From the NCBI GenBank assembly GCA_024695285.1, contig JAILIM010000043.1:1-37861 (forward strand): 37,861 nt of DNA. The letters are read 5' to 3'. Both the position numbers and the translations under genes were made by a program. The DNA comes from Bacteroidales bacterium (lineage in GTDB: Bacteria; Bacteroidota; Bacteroidia; Bacteroidales; UBA932). Below are positions 1 through 8,756 of the stretch, one piece after another (position 1 is the stretch's first letter; every line of letters begins with the position of its first letter). Below the pieces are notes generated by a model. That model did not search any database, had not been told where the DNA came from, and worked only from the letters and a program-made list of their open reading frames with translations.

Positions 1-138
1 CTCATTTCCCGCCAGATTGACCTTCCTTTGAAGTCTATCACCCTGTTCCTGGGGAATGTCCACATCTATGAAAACAACCTCCCCAATACGGAGAGGCTGC
101 TGAATGGGGAGGATGTCAAGTTTGAGCTGAACGTCTGA
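1..138 (+). CDS. C-terminal end of a thymidylate-synthase-like protein (partial)
   Basis: Frame 1 is open from the window edge to a TGA at 136-138 and encodes the last 45 residues of a protein. The piece contains a short motif, HIYENN preceded by LGNV, that resembles the HxYxNH element near the C-terminus of thymidylate synthases, where it contacts the nucleotide. The protein ends only about 23 residues after this motif. Classical ThyA continues much further, so this could be a divergent thymidylate synthase or hydroxymethylase relative. The upstream part lies outside the window and the catalytic cysteine cannot be inspected. The family call is from memory of the motif and is tentative. Confidence 0.45.
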   Translation, partial: LISRQIDLPLKSITLFLGNVHIYENNLPNTERLLNGEDVKFELNV

Positions 139-158
139 CCCATACGTCCTGGAACGGG

Positions 159-200
159 TAAGGCCTTCAAATTTCCTTTGAATGGAGTTTGAAGGCCTTA
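159..200. terminator. 13-bp inverted repeat after the thymidylate-synthase-like gene
   Basis: The arms 159-171 (TAAGGCCTTCAAA) and 188-200 are perfect inverted complements with a 16-base loop. The hairpin begins 20 bases after the stop at 138. No T-run follows on the plus strand, so it is not a textbook intrinsic terminator. It may instead protect the 3' end of the transcript. The minus-strand reading frame of the broken kinase ends inside the left arm. Confidence 0.45.
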
Positions 201-958
201 CTGTATTGATGTGTGCAAAAAGTTTGGGACGTTTCGTTTTGTGGGTGGAGGGCTGGATTTTGTCGCGTTTGGTTTTGTTTTTCGCCGCGATTCGTTTTGC
301 CGATTATACAAAGATCCTTAATTTTTTTACTATAAATATATTCCGGGTTAGTGTTGTCTAATAAACAATCAAAGTCATCAACCGACCCTCTGACAAAATC
401 GCTTAACTTACAGTTCTCTTCAATATTATTAATTAGTTCTGGCAAGTCTTTCTTGTAATTTTTGCGGAAGTTTATGTCATAATAGATAATTGCGCCCGCT
501 AACCTTGCCTTCATAAGCAATGTACGTGTGAAATCTCTTATATCCGGATTGATTGCGAAGAATGATCCGAACAGCACAATATCGTCTCTCCCGATGTCTA
601 AGTTTTCGACTTTGGACACATTCAGGCTTGCTTGATTACAACCTTTGTAGAATTCGTAATGAGCATCGTTGTTTTCATCAAGGAAAGCAAGTGAAATTTG
701 TGTTTGAGTGCCTGGAGCCCGGGTTACCGCCTTTACACTTACCCCGTTATCTTCCATAAAAGACGCTATAATATCGCCGACTTGATCACTTCCTGTCTCC
801 GATATCATAAGAACTTCAGCCTTCCCATGTTTAGCTGCCGTTCTTCCCAGCGAAATCATAGAATTGAAGGTTGAGCCACCAGGAACAGCCGCCTGAGGTT
901 GATTGTTTTTGAAAATGATATCAAAGACTGTTTCGCCTATTCCGATTATTCTTTTCAT
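167..958 (-). pseudogene. PfkB-family carbohydrate kinase, C-terminally truncated
   Basis: This encodes a 263-residue ribokinase/fructokinase-type protein. The start chosen is the ATG at 958 (MKRIIGIGETVFDI), the usual beginning of this family; a longer frame to 1057 has an atypical N-terminus. The substrate-side signature PGGSTFN and the core fold are readable to about residue 216. The last 47 residues are rich in N, Q, K and T and do not resemble the family. The second PfkB signature, GAGD with the catalytic aspartate, is missing. Family members usually have about 300 residues. The gene therefore looks 3'-truncated or frameshifted and is probably inactive as a kinase. Its base composition is AT-richer than the rest of the window, consistent with decay or later acquisition. 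There is no neighbouring sugar pathway. Confidence 0.65.
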
Positions 959-1158
959 GGTAAAAAACGTTCTGTTATTAAATAAATGGTTTTCTTCTCT
1001 GACAAAGTAAGGCATTAAAAACCACAAAACGTAGAAGTATTTTTTCAAAGAATGCAAAAATCGTCTAACCCTATAATAATTAATAAAAGAAAGCTATACG
1101 CATCATTTTGGCATGGTGCCATGGATAGATAATCTTATATTACCATCGAAAAAGAGTC

Positions 1159-1189
1159 TTTGACAATTAGATATTGATTTGTATCTTTG
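1159..1189 (+). promoter_or_regulatory. Canonical Bacteroidota promoter
   Basis: TTTG at 1159-1162 and TATCTTTG at 1182-1189 are separated by 19 bases. This matches the Bacteroidota housekeeping consensus TTTG-N19-21-TAnnTTTG exactly. Transcription would start near 1193-1196 and run rightward into the three-hairpin segment. No protein gene begins downstream on this strand. Confidence 0.75.
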
Positions 1190-1193
1190 CAGT

Positions 1194-1260
1194 GTCATTG
1201 GGTTATGACGTTTCTAGAGAAACCATTAGGCATCCCATTCCGAGTGAGATGCCTTCTTTT
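1194..1260 (+). ncRNA. Candidate small RNA with three consecutive hairpins
   Basis: The segment starts where the promoter at 1159-1189 should initiate. It can fold into three back-to-back hairpins: GTCAT/ATGAC (1194-1198 with 1205-1209), GTTTC/GAAAC with a TAGA loop (1210-1214 with 1219-1223), and AGGCATC/GATGCCT (1228-1234 with 1248-1254). The last stem is followed by TCTTTT, so it can act as an intrinsic terminator. No open reading frame of useful length is present. I do not recognise the family; a match to a known Bacteroidales RNA family is possible. This is the only content of the gap 959-1339 besides the promoter and the terminator at 1290-1322. Confidence 0.6.
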
Positions 1261-1289
1261 ATCCTCTCAAAGAACTAGGGCCAAAGGCC

Positions 1290-1322
1290 AAAAAGGCCGG
1301 AGCTGATGCCCCGGCCTTTTTT
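1290..1322. terminator. Bidirectional intrinsic terminator
   Basis: A 10-bp stem is formed by AAAAGGCCGG (1291-1300) and CCGGCCTTTT (1311-1320). It has a T-run on the right for plus-strand transcripts and five A on the left, which read as T for minus-strand transcripts. It lies 18 bases beyond the stop of the short-chain dehydrogenase and probably ends the long minus-strand gcv operon. It also backs up the terminator of the small RNA. Confidence 0.8.
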
Positions 1323-1339
1323 GGTTATGTTGCAATCGA

Positions 1340-2110
1340 TTAGATGCAGGTGTAGCCACCGTCCACGGCGATGTTCTGGCCGTTGACGTAGGTGCTGGCG
1401 GGAGATGCCAGGAAGAGGGCGCAGGTGTCGAGTTCGCCCTGCTTGCCGTAACGTCCGAGAGGGATGTTGTTCTTGGCGATGGCCTGGAAATAATCGGAAT
1501 CAAGGGTTGCGGTGGTCAGGTCAGTGTAGAAGTAACCAGGGCAGATGCTGTTCACGGTGATGCCGTACTTGCCCCACTCTGCTGCGAGTGCGCGGGTCAG
1601 GTTCACGACACCGCCCTTGGCAGCGTGGTAGGGAGCGGAACCCACGATGAGGTTGCCCACCAGACCGTACATGGAAGCGATATTGATGATACGGCCGTAT
1701 CCAGCCTTGATCATTTCCTTACCGAACTCACGGGCGCAGACGAAGGAGCCGTAGAGGTCGATGTTCATTTCGTGCTTGAACTGCTCGTCGGTGATTTCTT
1801 CGGCGGGGCCGACAGCACCGGTACCGGCATTGTTCATCAGGATATCCACGCGGCCGAAACGCTCCATTGTAGCAGCAACAGCTGCCTTGACTTTCTCGGT
1901 GTCGGTGATGTCGCAGGCAAAAGGAAGGACCTCGACGCCGAATTCCTCGGTGATTGCCTTGGCGTTCTCCTCAAGAAGGTTCATACGCCTTGCAAGGAGC
2001 ACAAGCTTGGCACCCTGGCTTGCAAACGCCTTTGCCATCTGCAGTCCGAGTCCAGTGGAAGCGCCGGTGACGACAGCCACGCGGCCGGTAAGATCAAAAT
2101 AATTTTTCAT
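1340..2110 (-). CDS. Short-chain dehydrogenase/reductase (SDR), gluconate 5-dehydrogenase-like
   Basis: A 256-residue classical SDR, presumably a cytoplasmic NAD(P)-dependent oxidoreductase. The Rossmann cofactor motif TGASTGLG is at residues 15-22, NNAG at 93-96, the catalytic serine in IASMYG near 146, and the YxxxK pair at Y161 and K165. The segment ICPGYFYTDLT after the active site is typical of the gluconate 5-dehydrogenase / 2-deoxy-gluconate dehydrogenase / FabG-like group, so the substrate cannot be fixed from sequence. The gene is last in the minus-strand run, 17 bases after the metallophosphatase, and is followed by a strong terminator. Its link to glycine cleavage is positional only. 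Confidence 0.85.
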   Translation of the reverse strand: MKNYFDLTGRVAVVTGASTGLGLQMAKAFASQGAKLVLLARRMNLLEENAKAITEEFGVEVLPFACDITDTEKVKAAVAATMERFGRVDILMNNAGTGAVGPAEEITDEQFKHEMNIDLYGSFVCAREFGKEMIKAGYGRIINIASMYGLVGNLIVGSAPYHAAKGGVVNLTRALAAEWGKYGITVNSICPGYFYTDLTTATLDSDYFQAIAKNNIPLGRYGKQGELDTCALFLASPASTYVNGQNIAVDGGYTCI

Positions 2111-2127
2111 GATGTTAGATAAAGCAA

Positions 2128-3756
2128 TTAATGAATGTATTGGTTGAATTCTTTGGGTCTGATAATTTCTTCTTCACATACGACATTGCCATCGGCATCT
2201 GTCACCCGGAAGGTTACCGGAGCGTCGGATGTCGTGGCGGTCGCAACGAAAGTATGGGAAGTCCTGCGGTTCTTCACGTTGGACTTAGAAGCAGTAGAGC
2301 TTTCCTTGAGGGCAGGTGTAACGTAGGTTATGGCGAATAGCGGCTCGTCATAATCTTTCTGGCTGACCTTCAAGGATTTGCCGTTTTCGAGCATCTCCAC
2401 CTTCTGCCCAGGGGCGTATCCCCAGTAATTGACATAGACCATGTTCTCAAACTTGGAATCGGCAAACCAGGTGCGGTTGGGATATAGGCGGTGAAATATC
2501 TGGCACTGAGGATCCGTGCGGTAGAATTCGGCAACGGTGTTCAGGTCATAGGCGCGCAGCATCTTGCCGACACCGGAAAGATTCACGTAACGCGGCTTCA
2601 CTTCTTTTTCACTGCAGTCCAGCACGTTGATGGAATGGTCGCTGGAGTCGGATTCAATGGGCTGAAGGCCCTCCGGGTGATTCCACATGTTGCCAGAAGT
2701 TGCTGCAAAAATGAACTGCCTGAAACGCGGGAAGTCTCCGGTTGAGGAATTAAGGTGCTTATGGGTGTGTCCGGAAAACACATAGACCGTGGGGAAATCC
2801 CTGAAGACCTCGTCCAGGACAGCGGCCTGGCCGTCCTCCAGCCTCTCGCTCTTGAAATAGTCGTTGAAGACAGGCACGTGGCAGCAGAAGAAGATGCGGC
2901 TGTCCTTACGTACATAATGAAGGTCCTTCTTCAGCCACTCGATGTCCTTGTCGAGGATGCGGCACCTGTAGTTGCGCTTGCCGCTGATATTCTTGTGCCG
3001 CTTGTCCACTTCACCGTCGTTTATATACTCCACAGTGTCCATGAAGATCCAGTGGTCGCCTCCGATGTTGACGGAGTAGCAGGCAGGGCCCCAGGTGTGG
3101 CGATAATTCCATGCGGACACGAAGTCGGTGCTTTCGCCAAGTCCGGCCACGGCGCCGTCGTTGTCGTGGTTACCGGTGACGGTGTAGACCGGGGTCGGAT
3201 AACCGGCATCGACCAGGAAGCGCTCGGCGTCGGCCTCGTTGAAATCGAAGTCATACCAGTAGCGGTCGTGGGAGAAATCCCCGAGGTTCATCGTGTAGAC
3301 CGGCCCGTTTGCTGCAGCCGCCTGATATTCACGCTTGACGGCAGGAATCACCATGTCCTTGAAACGCGCCAGGCAGTTCCTGGAAGGGTCGTCGGCAAGG
3401 TGGCAGTCGGTTATGAAAATCACGTTGTAGCGGCTCTGGTCCTGGGGGACGAGCTGGAAATCGTGGACCTCGGTCTTGCAGGGCTTCTTGGTCAGAAGCT
3501 GCCAGAAGCCGGGACGGACCGGGTCTTTCATATCGGCGATGTAGCCGGAGGGCGTGGTTATGAACACAATGCTGTCGGCCTTGTCGGTCTTCATGGAATA
3601 GCGGCCACGGGCATCGGTGAGCACTATCTGGCGTCCGTCCGACACCTGGACTCCGGCGACAGGCTTGCCTTCGGATGTCACGCGTCCTTTGACCACTCCG
3701 CCCTCAAGTGCGAGCGGGAGCAGCGAAAGAGCGGCAACGAGCAGGTACTTTTTCAT
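2128..3756 (-). CDS. Secreted calcineurin-like metallophosphoesterase
   Basis: A 542-residue protein with an N-terminal signal peptide (hydrophobic to about residue 18). A small beta domain (about 20-95) resembles the carboxypeptidase-regulatory or metallophosphatase N-terminal domain. The catalytic domain carries the metal-binding set in order: DCH (117-119), GD (159-160), GNHD (195-198), CCHVP with H293, and GHTHKH (329-334). A further C-terminal domain of about 150 residues has beta character. It probably hydrolyses phosphoesters in the periplasm or at the cell surface; the substrate is unknown. Its ATG overlaps the gcvPB stop by four bases (3753-3756), so translation is likely coupled to the glycine cleavage genes. 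No functional link between the two is evident. Confidence 0.85.
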   Translation of the reverse strand: MKKYLLVAALSLLPLALEGGVVKGRVTSEGKPVAGVQVSDGRQIVLTDARGRYSMKTDKADSIVFITTPSGYIADMKDPVRPGFWQLLTKKPCKTEVHDFQLVPQDQSRYNVIFITDCHLADDPSRNCLARFKDMVIPAVKREYQAAAANGPVYTMNLGDFSHDRYWYDFDFNEADAERFLVDAGYPTPVYTVTGNHDNDGAVAGLGESTDFVSAWNYRHTWGPACYSVNIGGDHWIFMDTVEYINDGEVDKRHKNISGKRNYRCRILDKDIEWLKKDLHYVRKDSRIFFCCHVPVFNDYFKSERLEDGQAAVLDEVFRDFPTVYVFSGHTHKHLNSSTGDFPRFRQFIFAATSGNMWNHPEGLQPIESDSSDHSINVLDCSEKEVKPRYVNLSGVGKMLRAYDLNTVAEFYRTDPQCQIFHRLYPNRTWFADSKFENMVYVNYWGYAPGQKVEMLENGKSLKVSQKDYDEPLFAITYVTPALKESSTASKSNVKNRRTSHTFVATATTSDAPVTFRVTDADGNVVCEEEIIRPKEFNQYIH

Positions 3757-5225
3757 TGGCGGGTGTATTTCAGGACCGGCTGACGGGCCGCGGTGGTCTC
3801 ATCGGGCCTGCCAATGGGAGTTCCGTGGGGCGCGTCGTGGAGCATCTCAGGCGAACCGGCGGCTTCTTTAGCAATGGCGCGCATCGCTTCGATGAAGGCA
3901 TCCAGGGTCTGGAGCGACTCCGTTTCGGTCGGTTCTATCATTATGGCCTGGTGGAACAGGAGCGGGAAGTAAATGGTCGGGGCATGGAAGCCGTAGTCAA
4001 GCAGGCGCTTGGCCACGTCGAGCGTCGTGGCGCCGTTAGGCTCCAGCAGGCCGTCGAAGACGAATTCGTGCTTGCAGACGGTTGGAATAGGGAGCTTGTA
4101 GCAGTCCTTGAGGGATTCCTTCACGTAGTTGGCAGCGAGGGTGGACAGTTTGCCCGCCAGCTTGATGTTCTCGCGCCCGAGGCTGAGTATGTAGGCACAG
4201 GCCCGGAGTATGACTCCGAAATTGCCGTGGAAGCCGCTGACGCGGGGTTTGTCCAGGTAAGGCACCAGCTTTTCTGCAACGCCGACAGGGCCGCTGCCGG
4301 GACCGCCTCCGCCGTGGGGCGTGGAGAAGGTCTTGTGCAAGTTGAGGTGCATGATGTCGAAGCCCATGTCGCCGGGACGGACCATGCCCAGGAGCGGATT
4401 CATGTTGGCTCCGTCGTAGTAGAGCAGGCCGCCGCAGCCGTGGACCAGGGAGGCGATTTCCTTGATATCGCGCTCGAACAAGCCCAGGGTGTTGGGGTTG
4501 GTCATCATGATGCCGGCGATGTCAGGGCCGAGGAGGGGCTTGAGGTCTTCCACGTCCACGAGTCCGTCTGGCCTGGATTTGACCACGACCACGTCAAGGC
4601 CGCAGACGGCAGCGCTGGCAGGGTTGGTGCCGTGGGCGCTGTCGGGTACGATGACTTTCGTGCGTGCAAGGTCTCCCCTGCCGATGTGGTACTCGCGCAT
4701 CAGCATGAGGCCGGTGAGCTCGCCATGGGCGCCGGCGCAGGGCAGGAAGGTGAAATGCTTCATCCCGGTGATTTCAGCGAGGGCCTTGTCCATGAATTCC
4801 AGGACGGCACGGGCGCCTTCAACGGTGGATTCAGGCTGGAGGGGATGGATTCCGTTGAACTGGGCGACTATTTCCTCGTTGATCTTGGGATTGTATTTCA
4901 TCGTGCAGGAGCCGAGCGGATAGAAGCCGGTGTCCACGCCGAAGTTCATCTGGCTAAGGTTGGTGTAGTGGCGGACCACGTCCACCTCACTTACCTCCGG
5001 CAGGTCCAGAGGGACTTCACGCCACACTCCGGAGGGGAGGGGCTCCCCCTTAAAAACTGTGCCACCCTCGGCACCATAAGAGGGGGAACCGCAAGCGAAG
5101 CGAAGCGGTGGGGTCCGTAGGACGTTTTTAAGGGGGAGCCCCTCCTCTCCGGAGTAGTCCGGCAGGGAATAGCCTGTACGGCCGGGACGGGAGAGTTCGA
5201 ATACAAGTTTGTCGTAGTATCTCAT
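3753..5225 (-). CDS. gcvPB: Glycine dehydrogenase (decarboxylating) subunit 2
   Basis: The PLP-binding subunit of the P-protein, which decarboxylates glycine and passes the aminomethyl group to lipoyl-GcvH. The protein has 490 residues. The PLP lysine is K298 in [18 protein letters not shown], and the family segment [19 protein letters not shown] is intact near 96-114. It pairs with GcvPA, whose stop overlaps its start by ATGA (5222-5225). Residues about 24-67 do not resemble the family. They are encoded by a 130-bp palindromic element lying between the conserved [12 protein letters not shown] segment and the PLDLPEVSE segment. The frame is preserved, so the protein is probably made with an extra loop. 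From memory, relatives have about 20-25 residues in this spacer where this one has about 52. Confidence 0.95.
   Translation of the reverse strand: MRYYDKLVFELSRPGRTGYSLPDYSGEEGLPLKNVLRTPPLRFACGSPSYGAEGGTVFKGEPLPSGVWREVPLDLPEVSEVDVVRHYTNLSQMNFGVDTGFYPLGSCTMKYNPKINEEIVAQFNGIHPLQPESTVEGARAVLEFMDKALAEITGMKHFTFLPCAGAHGELTGLMLMREYHIGRGDLARTKVIVPDSAHGTNPASAAVCGLDVVVVKSRPDGLVDVEDLKPLLGPDIAGIMMTNPNTLGLFERDIKEIASLVHGCGGLLYYDGANMNPLLGMVRPGDMGFDIMHLNLHKTFSTPHGGGGPGSGPVGVAEKLVPYLDKPRVSGFHGNFGVILRACAYILSLGRENIKLAGKLSTLAANYVKESLKDCYKLPIPTVCKHEFVFDGLLEPNGATTLDVAKRLLDYGFHAPTIYFPLLFHQAIMIEPTETESLQTLDAFIEAMRAIAKEAAGSPEMLHDAPHGTPIGRPDETTAARQPVLKYTRQ
5026..5155. repeat. 130-bp palindromic element inserted in frame in gcvPB
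   Basis: The 32-base arms 5026-5057 and 5124-5155 are inverted complements with 31 of 32 positions matching; each outer end begins ACTCCGGAG and each inner end is TTAAAAAC or its complement. The 66-base centre contains further small stems, for example GTGCC with GGCAC and ACCGC with GCGGT. In gcvPB mRNA the arms could form a stem of about 32 bp. The whole element is translated as residues 24-67 of GcvPB without a stop codon. It has no transposase and resembles a miniature or palindromic repeat tolerated inside a coding sequence. Confidence 0.85.
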
Positions 5226-6535
5226 AGCGCGGCCTCCTTTATGACTTTCACAAGTCCGTCGATTTCTTCCGGTGTACGGCGCTCGGTCACGCAGAAGGTC
5301 ACGTAGCCTTCTTCGGTGGCGAGGGCAGCAAAGTATCCTGCATCGAGAAGCGCCTTCTGGAGCTTCTCAACGTCGCAGAGAGGCTTCAGGGCAAATTCCT
5401 TCAGGAAGGGCTTGCCTTCGAACGGATCCTCGAACTTGCCGGTGGCAAGGAGGGCGTCGTGGAGGCGGTGGGCGCCTTCATAGCAGATGGCATTGAGCTT
5501 ACGCATGCCCTCGGGCCCCATCAGAGACAGATAAATAGTGCACCAGAGAGCCATCAGGGACTCGTTGGAGCAGATGTTGGACGTCGCCTTCTCGCGGCGG
5601 ATGTGCTGCTCGCGGGCCTGGAGAGTCAGCACGAAGGCGCGGCGCCCCTGGGCGTCAGCCGTCTGTCCGACTATACGTCCGGGGAGCTTGCGCATCCACT
5701 CGTTGCGGCAGGCCATGAAGCCCACGTACGGACCGCCGTAGCAAAGCGGGATGCCGAGGCTCTGGCCGTCTCCGACCGCGATGTCTGCGCCCCATTCAGC
5801 GGGCGACTTCACCACGGCAAGGGCGGACGGATCGCAGTATTCCACCAGCAGGCCACCCATCTCATGGACGAGACCGGCAAGGCCCTTGTGGCTTTCCACA
5901 ATGCCGAACTTGTTGATTGACGGCACTATGACTCCCGCAAGATCCAGCGTCCCTTCAGCCACGGCCTCGGCGATCTCCCAGGTCTCGACCAGATTGATGC
6001 CGGAATAGCGGGCATAGGTGCGCAGGGTTGCGAGCACGTTGGGCAGGAGCCCGGAGGAAGCCACCACGGTGTTGCGCTTGCGGGTGCAGGCAACGCACAT
6101 GCGCATCGCTTCTGCAGCAGCGGTCGGCCCGTCATACATGGATGCGTTGGCCACGTCGAGACCGGTCAGGTTGCAGATCATCGTCTGCCACTCGAATATG
6201 TAACGCAGCGTGCCCTGGGATATCTCGCACTGATACGGGGTATATGCGGTGAGGAATTCGGAACGGGAAGTGATGTACGGAATCACGGACGGGGTATAAT
6301 GGTCGTAGGCGCCGGCTCCGGCGAACACCTTGAGGCGGGTGTTCTTAGAAGCCATCTCCTCGAACCACGCACGCACCTGCTCCTCGCTCATTGCGGAAGG
6401 CAGGCCGTATTCCCCGCGGTGGATATATTCCGCAGGCACATCGGCATACAACTCGTCCATCGAGCCGACGCCGATGCGTTCCAACATCACCTTAATATCC
6501 TCCTCGGTGTGGGGGAAATAGGCGAATGTTCCCAT
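5222..6535 (-). CDS. gcvPA: Glycine dehydrogenase (decarboxylating) subunit 1
   Basis: A 437-residue N-terminal half of the split P-protein. It has the family opening [18 protein letters not shown], the segment [13 protein letters not shown] (residues 73-85), the [20 protein letters not shown] region, and the conserved [17 protein letters not shown] glycine-rich stretch. It heterodimerises with GcvPB to form the active decarboxylase. It begins two bases after gcvH stops and overlaps gcvPB by ATGA, which favours equal synthesis of the subunits. Length and motifs are normal and no anomaly was seen. Confidence 0.95.
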   Translation of the reverse strand: MGTFAYFPHTEEDIKVMLERIGVGSMDELYADVPAEYIHRGEYGLPSAMSEEQVRAWFEEMASKNTRLKVFAGAGAYDHYTPSVIPYITSRSEFLTAYTPYQCEISQGTLRYIFEWQTMICNLTGLDVANASMYDGPTAAAEAMRMCVACTRKRNTVVASSGLLPNVLATLRTYARYSGINLVETWEIAEAVAEGTLDLAGVIVPSINKFGIVESHKGLAGLVHEMGGLLVEYCDPSALAVVKSPAEWGADIAVGDGQSLGIPLCYGGPYVGFMACRNEWMRKLPGRIVGQTADAQGRRAFVLTLQAREQHIRREKATSNICSNESLMALWCTIYLSLMGPEGMRKLNAICYEGAHRLHDALLATGKFEDPFEGKPFLKEFALKPLCDVEKLQKALLDAGYFAALATEEGYVTFCVTERRTPEEIDGLVKVIKEAAL

Positions 6536-6537
6536 AT

Positions 6538-6915
6538 TTACTTTGCTATTTCGGCGTAGGCGGCGGCGTCCATCAGGGCGTCGAGTTCCGCAGGATTGCT
6601 CATGCGCACCTTGATAATCCAGGCGGCATAGGCGTCTTCGTTTACCTTTTCCGGAGCGCCCTCAAGCTCGTCGTTGACGGCTTCGACAGTGCCGCTCACG
6701 GGGCTGAAAAGTTCGCTGGAGGCTTTTACGCTCTCCAGGGCGCCGAATTCTTCGCCGGCTTCCACCTCGTCACCCTCGGAAGGGAGGTCGACGTAGGTGA
6801 TGTCACCCATTTCTTCCTGTGCGAAATCGCTGACGCCTATGACGGCGAGGTCGCCTTCGACCTTCACCCATTCGTGTGACTCGCTGTAGAGGAGTCCTTC
6901 AATGATCTTGCTCAT
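6538..6915 (-). CDS. gcvH: Glycine cleavage system H protein
   Basis: A 125-residue lipoyl carrier that shuttles the aminomethyl group between the P, T and L proteins. The lipoylated lysine is K64 in ALESVKASSE, within a normal lipoyl-domain hairpin. The opening SESHEWVKVEGDLAVIGVSDFAQ is typical. The ATG overlaps the gcvT stop by four bases (6912-6915). The lipoate-protein ligase two genes upstream is the likely modifying enzyme. Confidence 0.96.
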   Translation of the reverse strand: MSKIIEGLLYSESHEWVKVEGDLAVIGVSDFAQEEMGDITYVDLPSEGDEVEAGEEFGALESVKASSELFSPVSGTVEAVNDELEGAPEKVNEDAYAAWIIKVRMSNPAELDALMDAAAYAEIAK

Positions 6916-8015
6916 TTCTTATAATTTGTCTTGTAAAACCTTTTCTTGACCACTTCACCGGGGAATACGCGCTTGCGTATGCGTATAAAGAGGGGCGTGC
7001 CGAGGGCGGCATAAGATGAATCCACCAGGGCGAAGCAGATGCTCTTGTCCAGGGAAATCGAGTGATAGCCGGTGGTCACGACGCCGACGACAGTTTCATC
7101 CTCCAACTCAACGGGATATCCGGCGCGGGGGATTGCATTGTCTTTGAGTTCTATGCCCACGAGTTTGCGGGCCACGCCTTCCGCCTTCTGCTTCTCGAGG
7201 GCCTCTTTTCCTATGAATTCGGGCTTGTCAAGCTTGCAGAACATGGAAAGGCCGGCCATAACGGGGCTGATTTCAGGGCTTAACTCGTCGCCGTAGAGGG
7301 GCAGGCCCGCTTCGAAGCGGAGGGTGTCGCGGCAGCCGAGGCCGCAGGGCTGCACCCCGTCTTCGAGCAGCGTCTCCCACATTTCCACGATGTTGTCCGT
7401 ATCCGCATAGATTTCGAAGCCGTCTTCTCCGGTGTAGCCGGTGCGGCTCACAATCACGCGGCCGCCTTCATCGTCCTCCAGGTCGTAGAAGGTGTAGAAC
7501 TCCAGTTCGCGGAGTTCTTCGATGCCGAAGAGTTTCACGAGGGCGTCCTCGGACTTGGGCCCCTGCAGGGCTATCTGGCCCCAGGACTCTGAGTCATTGA
7601 ATATCTCCACCTCGAAACCTTTCGAGTTGTCCAGCATCCAGCGGTAGTCTTTCTCGATGTTGGCTGCGTTGACAACCAGCAGGTAGCCGGACTCGAACTC
7701 CTTGTAGACCAGCAGGTCGTCGACCACTCCGCCGTCCGGGTAGCACATCATGCCATAAAGGATACGGCCCGGCTCAAGCTCACGGATATCGTTGGTGAAT
7801 ATATGGGAAACGAAAGCGCCGGCATCAGGTCCGTCGATGAAAATCTCACCCATATGCGAGACGTCAAACATTCCGACGGCCGTGCGCACGGCGTTGTGTT
7901 CCTGGATGATGCCGCTGTACTGTATCGGCATATCAAAGCCTGCGAAAGGACTCATCTTGGCTCCGAGGGCCACATGGGAGTCATGCAGGCAGGTTGTTTT
8001 CAGTTGTTCGTCCAT
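6912..8015 (-). CDS. gcvT: Glycine cleavage system T protein (aminomethyltransferase)
   Basis: A 367-residue tetrahydrofolate-dependent aminomethyltransferase. It releases ammonia from aminomethyl-GcvH and forms methylene-tetrahydrofolate. Family markers include the N-terminal HVALGAKMSPFAGFDMPIQY, the folate-site DVSHMGEIFIDG, SRTGYTGEDGFEIY, and CRDTLRFEAGLPLYGDEL. The length is normal. It lies 21 bases downstream of lplA and overlaps gcvH. The L protein (dihydrolipoyl dehydrogenase) is not in the window and is presumably shared with other complexes. Confidence 0.96.
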   Translation of the reverse strand: MDEQLKTTCLHDSHVALGAKMSPFAGFDMPIQYSGIIQEHNAVRTAVGMFDVSHMGEIFIDGPDAGAFVSHIFTNDIRELEPGRILYGMMCYPDGGVVDDLLVYKEFESGYLLVVNAANIEKDYRWMLDNSKGFEVEIFNDSESWGQIALQGPKSEDALVKLFGIEELRELEFYTFYDLEDDEGGRVIVSRTGYTGEDGFEIYADTDNIVEMWETLLEDGVQPCGLGCRDTLRFEAGLPLYGDELSPEISPVMAGLSMFCKLDKPEFIGKEALEKQKAEGVARKLVGIELKDNAIPRAGYPVELEDETVVGVVTTGYHSISLDKSICFALVDSSYAALGTPLFIRIRKRVFPGEVVKKRFYKTNYKK

Positions 8016-8036
8016 AGTGGGTCAAATATACGGTTT

Positions 8037-8756
8037 TTATGGCTCTTTTCCAAGAATAAAGGACTCATCGGTATAGCTCTTCTCCAACTCAAGGATCCTG
8101 AGCACTTCCGAAGGGGCCAGGAGGCGGGTGGAGTCGCAGAACCAGCGGACGATTGCGGCCTCAAGTTCTTCAGCGGACAGGGTTAAACCGAGTTCGGTGA
8201 GGTTCGCCACCCTTTGCCTTACGGACATGACGGCATGCCTGGCAAGTTTCTCGGCCGGGGGCGTGATAGCTTGCTGCAGAGCCTCGAAATCTACGGAATG
8301 CAGGAGCGTGCCGTGGACTATGCTTGCGGACGGATGCACGAAGAAAGCGTTGCCGGACACCTTGGAGCCGCCGGCAAGCACGTCGTTGTGTTCACTGCTG
8401 ACGGCATCGATTCCAAGACTGCGAAGGCAGGCGCAAAGTCGTTCCAGATAATCCCCGAACACAGTTTCAACACCCTTGGACGGCGTGATGAATGAAATCA
8501 TCAAGTTCCCCCGGTCGGCATATACGCACCCTCCCCCGCTCTTGCGGCGCACGATATTGACTCCCTTCTCACGGCAGAAATCCAGGTTCACCTCGGAAGC
8601 GAGGTCCTGATTGCGGCCGATTATTACGGTCGGAGCCACACGCCACACAAAAAAACCGCAGCCATAGGCCGCAGCGACATATTCTTCCATCGCCAGATAA
8701 AAGGACAGGGGCCTGTCTGAGGCGTCAGGGAGAAGGAAATTGACCATGTGCGTCAC
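8037..8756 (-). CDS. lplA: Lipoate-protein ligase A family
   Basis: A protein of about 239 residues that activates lipoate with ATP and attaches it to lipoyl domains, here most likely GcvH. The LplA/BPL catalytic-domain motif RRKSGGGCVYADRG is near residues 70-83, and the KVSGNAFF lysine loop is near 131-138. The frame given starts at GTG 8756, overlapping the upstream stop as GTGA. An ATG at 8747 three codons inside is an equally good start. The protein is shorter than E. coli LplA and lacks much of an accessory C-terminal domain. Its place between an unknown gene and gcvT supports a dedicated role in glycine cleavage. Confidence 0.9.
   Translation of the reverse strand: MTHMVNFLLPDASDRPLSFYLAMEEYVAAAYGCGFFVWRVAPTVIIGRNQDLASEVNLDFCREKGVNIVRRKSGGGCVYADRGNLMISFITPSKGVETVFGDYLERLCACLRSLGIDAVSSEHNDVLAGGSKVSGNAFFVHPSASIVHGTLLHSVDFEALQQAITPPAEKLARHAVMSVRQRVANLTELGLTLSAEELEAAIVRWFCDSTRLLAPSEVLRILELEKSYTDESFILGKEP

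Noticed and set aside
1..1200. Prophage or integrative element edge
   Set aside because: Composition is lower in GC, but no integrase, transposase or phage gene is present to support it.
3708..5120. A 470-residue open frame opposite gcvPB
   Set aside because: Antisense shadow of a GC-rich gene; no family features.
4996..5166. A 9-base direct repeat (TCCGGCAGG at 4996-5004 and 5158-5166) around the gcvPB palindrome, possibly a target-site duplication
   Set aside because: Both copies encode Leu-Pro-Glu/Asp in conserved family positions and lie at different distances from the arms, so chance and codon bias explain them better.
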